Assembly: GCF_004210375.1 (NCBI RefSeq)
Contig: NC_134835.1
Location: 68,354,447 to 68,418,446, forward strand
Reading direction: 5' to 3'
Length of the DNA: 64,000 nt
DNA from: Tachypleus tridentatus
Taxonomy: Eukaryota > Arthropoda > Merostomata > Xiphosura > Limulidae
Below, one piece after another: positions 55,726 to 64,000 of this stretch (its first letter is position 1; the number at the start of each line of letters is the position of its first letter). The notes beneath the pieces are model-generated. The model was not told where the DNA came from, ran no database searches, and was given only the letters and a program-made list of their open reading frames with translations. The position numbers were made by a program, and so were the translations under genes.

Positions 55726-57727
55726 AAACTGTCCATTCTGAAGCCATATTCAAGTCGGATAATAGCTTTGAATATTACATGCATAAAGGTACAACTTGCA
55801 GGTTTGTTACAACTGTGATAATAATTCAATTTTTTGTTTCAAAATGTAAAAAAAAAGACCAAAATATTAAATTTTAAAAATGAGCGATTTCACACTCGAA
55901 TAAGAAAAATGGATACCATCCATCGAATCAACTTGTAATACAATTTTATTGGCATGAAAATCAGTTAATTACAAGAAGGACCATTTAGAGTTTTATTTAA
56001 AACCAGTAAAAATCTCAACTCAATACGTTCAGATTCTAGAATTCTGCAAGCAGTTAAAGTCAAACTTTAACGTGCTATTTCAGAAAAAAAAATTAGAAAA
56101 TGAGCTTCGTAGCCATTTTAAGACACTCACTACAAGCTGCAGGAATAATTAAGTGTTGATTAAACACTTACGGGTATGGAGCATATTTCTAGGCCTACTT
56201 ACAAAAGAACAGTATTCATAGATTTGATGGTAACAATTATTGTTTTATAAAAAGGCCCGAAATGCACAGATCTGCAATAAAAAAGGTCAGATTTTCGCTT
56301 GAGAGGGGTGATCTTTAAAAAAAAATCATTTTTTAAAACTATTTGGATTACAGCTGTAAGATTTTGCATGGCTAAAATCAAAATGAAGAGTTCTTGTTTG
56401 ATTTTTTTTCCAAGAAAATCTATGGCATGGACTGGGATAAGTTCTTTTATCTGGGTGAGTTGACATAGAATGATTCATGTATACAGAAAAGCTGACGATA
56501 TTATATACGTATACACACACCCACCACCAGACGTCACCGTACTTACGAGCATGATGTATCAAAATTTAACAGTGGACAGAGAAATATGACGCTAGGTTAT
56601 GTCGTTCGAAGTTTCCCTTTCAATAGAATATCTTATTACTGCCTTTCTGCGCATAATAATTACTTATTCAAGCCGGAATTCTTTCAACCCACACAACGAC
56701 TCCATTCGACCTGCCTTCTATATAATGTACACTCTGTCTCGATCCCCTGGAATGTTACTGCGTTGTCATAGGAAAAAAAAAAAAAAAAGGACCTAGAGTA
56801 AGCGCATTGCAGTCTGAAATATTGATCTACTCCAGCTATATATGCAAAATATATTAGCAATATACTGGTTGTTTCTCACTCTAGAATATTTTAAAATCAC
56901 TTATTTAAAGACGTAGTGTCAGGATAAAAGCTTTCACAGCATATACTATTGTAACACGTTTAAAGAGATAAACGTTTTGGTACCTTATAACCATGCGAAT
57001 AATACTACTCGTTCATAGTAGCGAAAAATATTACTCAGTTAACATGAAACAAAAACGTTAAAAAATATTTTGTTACACTGTAGCTCAATATAACGTGAAA
57101 TATAACCATGTATAAATTCTTTCGTTGTAGTAATGTGAAAAAAACAGTTTCTGGTGTGTATGTAAGACATGTATTATTAATTTCAAACCAAAATATTTTT
57201 AAAATGTATATACTGAAATAAAGTCGAAGCTTGCATCACAGAAACACGCGCATACATTATATATTATTTAAGAAAGCTACAAAAATATTTATAAAACATA
57301 TTACACCAAAAGGAAGGATAGCATGAACCTGACGCAGCACTTAAAAATCTAATATGAAATAACTAGACGTACAACTTAAAAGGTTGGTGGTTATGTAAAT
57401 GTGCTTTGATGTTCTGAGGTATTGGCAAAGGTAAGAGACCCTGTTACGTTAGAGGTGAACAGTATTTAATTTAACCTCAAACCCTCTGGCTTCACATGCT
57501 TAGTAATTGAAAGAAAGAAAAACCAGGAGGAGATATCGATGCTCTAACCCACAATAACCCACATCTTAATCACATTTTGCTGCGTGCAGCCAAATAGGGG
57601 AAGGCGGTTTATCACATTACATAAACACAAAAACAATAAGAAGAAAATATAAGTAGGACAAGACATTGATGGGGAGACAGTAGAGCTGACTTAGAAGTTA
57701 ACAGTACAATATGATGTTGGGAATATA
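55726..57727. other. No gene recognised
   Basis: AT-rich with poly-A runs. Frames at 56.2-56.8 kb on both strands lack domains. Donor-like GTAAGT sites on the minus strand (56.16 and 56.55 kb) have no credible exon before them. Confidence 0.4.
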
Positions 57728-57925
57728 TTGTTTGTTTTTGAATTTCGCGCAAGGCTACACGAGGACTAACTGCACTAGTCTTCTTTAACTTAGCAGTGTA
57801 AGACTCGAGGGAACGCAGCTAGTTATCACCGCCCACCACTAATTCTTGGGATATTCTTTTACCAAGGAATAGTGGGATTGACCGTAACGTTCTAACACCC
57901 CTATGGCTGAAAAAACGACCATTAC
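57728..57925 (-). mobile_element. SINE family A, head missing
   Basis: Body in reverse orientation from TTTTTGAATTTCGCGCAAGG to CACCCCTATGGCTGAAA. The tRNA head is absent. Confidence 0.85.
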
Positions 57926-58679
57926 TTACATTAATCCCACTGTATAACATATGAAATGTCCAAATATATATTTACAATTCTTTCACCAAGAATAAATTTT
58001 AAAAAAATATTGTGTATGTTATAATTTTGTCTAAATCAAATTTTTATATTTATCTAAATACTTTTTTGTAATTATTGTAAAATAACTTAAAATACCTAAT
58101 TAATTTCCTCAAAGTCATTAAAATTAGTTTGTGCTAATATATTAAGAACTGCTCATTGCTACACATTTTACAATACCTAAGATATGAATTTATGATACCT
58201 TGCACGAGAATTCTTGGAACGTTACTATTTTGCGAGAAAAGTTCATATAATTGAAATGTGAAGTCATTCATCATAAATATTATTATTACTATATTTATCT
58301 TATACCTAATTCGTGTGCTTCGTTGATATAGAAAAGTTCTTGATTCGTAGGATAAAACCTACCTACAATTAGATTGTTAACATTAATTAACTCGTCAATA
58401 TATCTTTGTTATGGATGTTAATTCCGGATTTGGAAAATTTACATTTGTGGTAAGAATATTATAAATTAAAAGCGTTTTTGTTGTTGTTAAGTTTTTCTAT
58501 TTTTATTGGTAGAACTATAAAACAGATCTATTAAAGGAACTTCTAACCATTACTAAGTCATGAAGTTGTATAGTAGTAAATAACGCAGTTAAATCATATG
58601 TTGGATTACATGTGTTAATTCTGAAAGAATATGATTAGAAGTAATGGTAGAGCACACTGTTTAAGAATCAAACGAAATC
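57926..58679. other. No gene seen
   Basis: Extremely AT-rich. Confidence 0.45.
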
Positions 58680-58740
58680 GCGAGGGTTATCTGCGCTAAT
58701 TTAGCAGTCGAGTGCCTTAACCACCTGGTCATGCCGGACC
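58680..58740 (-). mobile_element. SINE family A, internally deleted
   Basis: TTATCTGCGCTAATTTAGCAG (3' body) is fused directly to GAGTGCCTTAACCACCTGG (tRNA head). About 180 bp between them is missing. Confidence 0.75.
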
Positions 58741-58918
58741 TTCTCACTCTGTATAGTAGAGTATATTTTGGTAATTAGTTCCAGGACTACAATAATACAC
58801 CAACAACTTTGGGAACACAGAATGCATTTGTGAAAACCAAGGAAATAGCATCATAGGTAAACACTTAAGTACTAAGTAGGTAGACACTATTTTTAGATGG
58901 TTTTCACAAATTAATTGT

Positions 58919-59030
58919 CCCCCGCTAGTACAGTGGTAAGTCTTTGGATTTACAACGCTAAAATCAAGGGTTAGATTCCCCTCGGTGTACTCAACAGATA
59001 GCTCAATGTGGCTTTGCTATAAGAAAACAC
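58919..59030 (+). mobile_element. SINE family B copy
   Basis: CCCCGCTAGTACAGTGGTAA head, GGGTTAGATTCCCC, body and GCTATAAGAAAACAC tail. Confidence 0.92.
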
Positions 59031-60316
59031 AAGTTAATAACTAACGTTTAAACCTACTTACAACCTACTGCTCTTAAACAACACTGTCAATATTAATTCA
59101 CGATACGTACTTTATTTCTTCAACGTTCAACATCAAGTATCCTGTTTTATTTTCTCACGACCGAATATAGAGTGAACCATCATAGCAACTACATACTAAA
59201 CTGTTAACCAAAAAAAAGAACATTCAGCTCGATATATTAAATGATTATGTTGAGTGTAATCTTAATACTTAATTTAAAACACATTTAAATGTTAATTTTC
59301 ATTAACTCCCTGAATTTCACTTCCACTACTTTCCTTGAATTAATAAATAATGATAATTTTAATGGTTTGAGCTTATGATGAACAAATTACTCTGTCTCTC
59401 AAAGACTAAGTTCAGAAAGTTTTGATGAACGACCAAAAATTAGCAAGTTGCACTTTTTCAACGTGAATATTTTTTTTAGTAAGGAATAAATTTTCTTAAC
59501 ATAGCAAAAAACTCCATTTTTCCTTTAGAGTCAAATAACTAGCTGTTACAAAAAAGAAAAAGAACTATCCGTACTCAAGCTATAATGGCGACAAGTTATC
59601 GACCTTAGTGACGGATATCTGCAGAAACAAATCAGTGTCAAATAGTATTTTTTGTTTGTCTTTTTAATGTCGCAGTAGAGACGTTACAATTCTATTCGTT
59701 GTCTTGTCCTATATATAATCTTTGGTATATTTAAGATAAAATAAATTACCTTAAAATCTTTGCTTTGAAACATAAAATAGTACAAGACGTTTTCTTCTCT
59801 ATATTTTAAACTTATATCATGAGGTCACTCATCCATTCATTTATTCGTGTAATATGAAAGTTAAAACCTATTACATAATGAAGTCTAAATCAGATACTTG
59901 TTTGACAAATGAACTTCAAATTATTAAAATGAAAATTGAAATCAAGTTAATAACTCCTGCTTCACAACAGACCCTTCTCTAACATCTGATATTCCATGAA
60001 ATATTTAACTTTAACTTGATATAGATATTATTTCTTATAATTTGTTTTCTCCATTCATCTCTTTTACTTATCACTTTAAAACAAGTATTAATTCCCAAAT
60101 TAGGAAAATTGACATTTCTTTTTATTTTGTTATGTAAGTATTCGTGTAAAGATTGTTAAGGGCTACTGCATACAGACGTCCTTAACACTGGACTAATATA
60201 CTAATGGGATTGCAAACAGTCAACAACACCCATCTCCAGCTTTTGAACTACTTTTGTCAGAAAGACTAGTGTAGTTTAACAGCCATTATGTTAGCACATC
60301 CGTAGTAATGGAACAC
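59031..60316. other. No gene seen
   Basis: AT-rich, with no supported frame or repeat. Confidence 0.45.
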
Positions 60317-60380
60317 CAACTACCATTCTGATCACGTCAATGTCATCCGTGTCACCTTCATTTAAGTCTGACAATGATGT
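60317..60380 (-). CDS. Candidate upstream exon, possible beta-1 strand of the kinase
   Basis: Acceptor TTTGTTTACAG is followed by an open frame TSLSDLNEGDTDDIDVIRM. Extending to a weak donor (GTGTTC) gives VVG in the exact phase required by the glycine-loop exon, so the join would read DIDVIRMVVGTGTFGRV. The acidic lead and hydrophobic beta-1 look right, but there is one residue more than usual in PRKX kinases. A better donor (GTAGTT after ATG, 60324) gives the wrong phase. The call stays tentative. Confidence 0.25.
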
Positions 60381-60935
60381 CTGTAAACAAAGTTTATTCT
60401 TGTGATGTGAGGTAAGAATAAAGTCTCGAGTTTCAAACTAAATGTTTTCACCAAAAAAAGTTTTAATAACAAATACTAAATCAAATTAATAACATTGTGA
60501 GATATACGTTTTGTATTTTCCTACTCTTATTTGGAGGCAAATTTTGGAGTAGAAAAACCTCTATGAAAATTCTGTCAATATACTTATCAGACGAAGCAAA
60601 TATTTCTCTATTCGCTGCAATATAACCGATAGAAATCATTTTTTAAATTTCGTTTTGAGACAAAAAACTGTAGTCTTCCTTTCTCTCATAAATAGTAAGT
60701 TTTGTACGTTTCTATTTATAACTTTTTCATATCTTCTATATACGTACCAAATACATGATACACAAACACGAAACAAATGAATTATTTATATACTGACCTC
60801 AAATACATCTATGCAACTCCATAAAGCATCTACGTTACACAAACATCACCCATATGCCTACTACAAAACATTCTTACCCCTCGTATAAATACATCATCTT
60901 AAATTGTAAACCACTAATAAATACATTATTTCCAA

Positions 60936-61129
60936 ACATGCAAGTCTTTTCAGCCGTGGGGGCGTTATAATATTACAGTCAATCCCACTATTCTTTGGTA
61001 AAGAGTAGCCCAAGAGTTGGCGGTGATGACTAGCTGCCTTTCCTCTAGTCTTACACTGCTAAATTAGAGACGGCTAGCGCAGATCACCTCGTGTAGCTAT
61101 GTGCGAAATTCTAAAAAACAAACAAACAG
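60936..61129 (+). mobile_element. SINE family A, 5'-truncated
   Basis: Begins near ACATGCAAGTCTTTTCAGCC, lacks the tRNA head, keeps the body and has (CAAA)n. Confidence 0.9.
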
Positions 61130-61130
61130 T

Positions 61131-61236
61131 GATGCAGTGGGATATCTGCTGACTTACAACTCTAGAAACCGGTTTTTGATACCCGATAAAGAACAGATAG
61201 CCTATTCTGTAGCTTTGTGTTTAATTTTAAACAAAC
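61131..61236 (+). mobile_element. SINE family C copy
   Basis: GTGATGCAGTGGGATATCTG head, GAAACCGGTTTTTGATACCC, tail TTTAAACAAAC. It adjoins a family A tail. Confidence 0.75.
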
Positions 61237-62288
61237 TAAATTTATGGATAAATTTCATCTAAATATATACTACACCTTCATACGTATGTCTATAGGGAGG
61301 AGTTAATAAAATATTAAAACGATTTTGATACAAAATCAGCTACTTACGTGAAAACCAAAATGGTTGAATGGCATTCGTGCGATATTAAAAATTGAGCAAT
61401 TTCTACAGCAGTACTTTTCAACGAACTATTCACGAACATGGATAAAGTTGTGCTCATTTCGGAGAGTTGGAGTATTGTTTTGTAGTTAATGGCATCAAAG
61501 AATCAACAAAAGAGGAACAGCTTTGGGACCCAGTACCATCCAGAAAGTGATCTACAACAAGTTGTTTCCCAGTCGTGAAAAACATAACATTACAGGTGAG
61601 AATCCACAAACGCAGGGGGTCGGTGACAAAAGCCAGCGACGTACTTTACGCACAGCAGTATGCAACATAATTGTAAAACGATGCAAGTTGTGTGTTCCTA
61701 GATTATTTCTACGATATATCCTTCAGATTTTTTATACGAAATAACAATTAATTTGCAAGAAGAGGGTCTTTGAATTTCTGTGCGGTCTGATTGATGACAA
61801 AAGCATTGGGAAACTATCATTCCCATACATTACATGGCTTATGAAAAGCAAGCAGAGAGGACTGTTGTGACTTGAACATGATAATCTTATACAGAGTCTT
61901 CTGCAATGGAAACTAAGCTGCAAATATATTAAGATGTCAGAGCACGACCATACGCTGTGACAGATCGATGGCAAGACTCCAAAACTATTATTATAACATA
62001 CTAAACATCTGTTTAACTCGTCTATGTACCAATCAAGAACACATCATTTAAAGACCTCCACTGTCGGCCACAGGAAACTAAGTTCAAATGTTTAGTTATC
62101 AGATAAAGATATCAGTTATCAGAAAAAAAAGAAGATCAAAATAATTTAATTGTAATACCTATCGCATTTCAGAGAAAAATATGTTGACTGAAATTAAACA
62201 CACATGCCAAATTTTAAGGATCTTAAATAATGGTTGTCGTATATAAAGCACTTTTTTTATCGTAGATAAAACAGGTACAATACTAAAT
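61237..62288. other. No gene recognised; possible transposon debris
   Basis: Compositionally richer 61.35-62.0 kb with a 73-codon plus frame and an 80-codon minus frame; neither matches a family I can name. Confidence 0.4.
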
Positions 62289-62411
62289 GTGTGTGTTTGT
62301 GTGTTTTTCTTATAGTAAAGCTACACCGAGGTATCTGCTGAGCCCACCGAAGGCAATCGAGCCCCTGATTTTAATGTTGTAAATCCGAAGACTTACCTCT
62401 GTACCAGCAGG
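62289..62411 (-). mobile_element. SINE family B copy split by a hAT MITE
   Basis: GTGTGTTTGTGTGTTTTTCT tail, GGCAATCGAGCCCCTGATTT, and head CTGTACCAGCAGG. The head continues after the MITE at 62787 (CTAGCAGG). Confidence 0.92.
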
Positions 62412-62786
62412 TAGGGCTGCGACGATTACGGACTTTTGTAACCGGTTAATCTTTGCCTCGTAACCGAACCGCAGCCAGTTAATCGTGAAATCGTCACAGA
62501 CCTAGGAATTTGCGCGTGACGGCCGCACCGAACGTTAACAAAAACTGTAAAGGCTTTCAACAACAACAACAACGAAAATTCAACCAAACAAAAAGGCAAG
62601 CAGTTCGTAAAATCGCGATAGGCAAGCATACCAATGTCAAGGTCAAATAATGGAATATTTACACGCAAATGTCGATAATCGTATTGTTTTCCCTCATTTA
62701 TTTTTCTCGGAAAAATATCTTAGATTAACCGGTTAAGAGCAGTAACCGAACCGTAACCGGTTAATCGTGTAATCGTCACAGCCCTA
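62412..62786. mobile_element. hAT-type MITE, 375 bp
   Basis: Terminal inverted repeats TAGGGCTGCGACGATTAC and (reverse of right end) TAGGGCTGTGACGATTAC, with further inverted AACCGGTTAATC segments inside. An 8-bp target duplication (CCAGCAGG 62404-62411; CTAGCAGG 62787-62794, one change) fits the hAT superfamily. There is no transposase; an 80-codon minus frame is incidental. Confidence 0.92.
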
Positions 62787-62799
62787 CTAGCAGGAGGCA

Positions 62800-63581
62800 A
62801 TACTAAATAAGTAGTTAGTCATTACAGTGCGTGTTGACAGTTTTACAAAAACACAAATGCTGTATTCTAAAACGGGTTTAAATTAAATTAAAATGTGATC
62901 GAGAATAAACTAAGTGTCAGTTTATTTTACATTACATATCTGATAACTACTTAAATGCTTTTTTCTCAAATTATCTTTAAAGAAAATTAATCATCAAAGA
63001 AGAGGGTTTGAGTTCATATAAACCATCTTTAGTGGCTAGTTGACTTCTGACGAGTTGAACCTGTTTAGAAATACAAACAGATGCTGTAGTCAGAACATTA
63101 ACATATCAATCAGTTACGTTGCAATTTTTCACCTCGTCTGGCACCAAACAGTCATGTTGAAGCCGCGGTAGGTGTAGATGTAAAAAACAAATGAAGTATA
63201 TGGTTTAAGATTCAAGAGAAATCACAGTCAGCGGGTGGTTGTTTGCACTTTCAACGGGTCAAGGTTGGTTCGAGCTCTTTGCCGAGTTTTTCTCTAAGTA
63301 GGAAGTTCACGTTCAACTTGTGTAGAACTAGAAAAAAATGTTTACGTCACTTAAAAACTATTCTTTAAAATATCCCGCCAAGGCCGGTTCCATAGCTTCT
63401 TATATCTAACCAACAAGTCTTACCTTCGACAAAGTGTGTTTTTTTTTTCGTATATCATCTGTGATCACACGACTTAAATAAAATTAGATCAACAAAATTT
63501 TGCTGGTTATTTTAAATAATGTTTATCTATCAAATTATTTGTTTTACACACGAGTGTAATAAAGTTTATACAAGCTACAAA
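62800..63581. other. No gene seen
   Basis: Mostly AT-rich. A minus-strand donor-like GTAAGAC at about 63420 lacks an identifiable exon. Confidence 0.4.
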
Positions 63582-63593
63582 ATGTATGTATTT

Positions 63594-63871
63594 TTTTTTT
63601 TTTTTTTTTGGAATTTCGCACAAAGCTACTCGAGGGCTATCTGTGCTAGCCGTCCCTAATTTAGCAGTGTAAGACTAGAGGGAAGGCAGCTAGTCATCAC
63701 CACCCACCGCCAACTCTTGGGCTACTCTTTTACCAACGAATAGTGGGATTGACCGTCACATTATAACGCCCCCACGGCTGGGAGAGTGAGCATGTTTAGC
63801 GCGACGCGGGTGCGAACCCGCGACCCTCGGATTACGAGTCGCGCGCATTACGCGCTTGGCCATGCCGGGCC
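63594..63871 (-). mobile_element. SINE family A, young full-length, with TSD
   Basis: Near-consensus copy with a poly-A (plus-strand poly-T) tail in place of (CAAA)n. It is flanked by the 12-bp duplication ATGTATGTATTT at 63582-63593 and 63872-63883. Confidence 0.95.
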
Positions 63872-64000
63872 ATGTATGTATTTAGGTGGTGATAACATTT
63901 TCACATTTTTTATAGTAAAGTATAACCTAATTAGTTCCACGGCTTTAAATTTCTCATCTTCTCGTGAACCTTTATGAAAAGTTCGTAAACCAAGGCTACA

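Noticed and set aside
56199..56562. Minus-strand frames near the 5' side of the kinase
   Set aside because: No similarity to a kinase N-terminus and no donor in the phase required by the glycine-loop exon.
61345..61440. Minus-strand exon before donor GTAAGTAGC
   Set aside because: Open frames exist but no acceptor or recognisable peptide, and the phase does not fit the kinase.

Overview
The window is AT-rich animal nuclear DNA with long introns, GT-AG splicing and many tRNA-derived SINEs. One ~275-bp SINE family has a Thr-like tRNA head, a constant body and a (CAAA)n tail. Together with an arthropod-type PRKX/Pka-C3 kinase, it suggests a chelicerate arthropod, most likely a horseshoe crab. 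That assignment is inference from repeat and protein style, not a database result.

The only confidently identified host gene is on the minus strand: a cAMP-dependent protein kinase catalytic subunit of the PRKX / Pka-C3 group. Seven coding exons assemble in frame from the glycine-rich loop to the stop (54417 down to 39272), giving 303 residues. The N-terminal exon(s) are missing or unproven; a weak candidate lies at 60317-60380. A second, previously unlabelled terminal exon lies downstream at 36887-37015. It has the same length (129 bp), entry phase and architecture as the first (39272-39400) but a clearly different sequence, so the gene can probably make two kinases that differ only in the last 42 residues of the C-tail. 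This is the most interesting observation in the window.

Layout: 1-9.2 kb is non-coding, with SINEs and a ~440-bp inverted duplication (2388-2822 / 5190-5634). At 9.28-10.39 kb there are two compatible plus-strand candidate exons of an unknown basic protein. From 10.4 to 36.8 kb no host gene is recognised; it holds SINEs, a deleted mariner (17656-18553), a decayed Tc1 element (27.06-28.06 kb), a hammerhead-like Penelope-type motif (14.4 kb) and two degenerate tandem-repeat zones. The kinase gene occupies 36.9-54.4 kb. Its introns contain a CpG-rich 41-bp minisatellite (46118-46609), a (TTA)n run, two SINEs and a 4.5-kb Jockey/X-like LINE in the sense direction of the gene (48845-53325). From 54.4 to 64 kb come more SINEs, an isolated candidate exon, and a 375-bp hAT-type MITE nested in a SINE with an 8-bp target duplication.

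Most open frames in the window are chance frames or pieces of transposons. No rRNA, functional tRNA gene or CRISPR array was seen.
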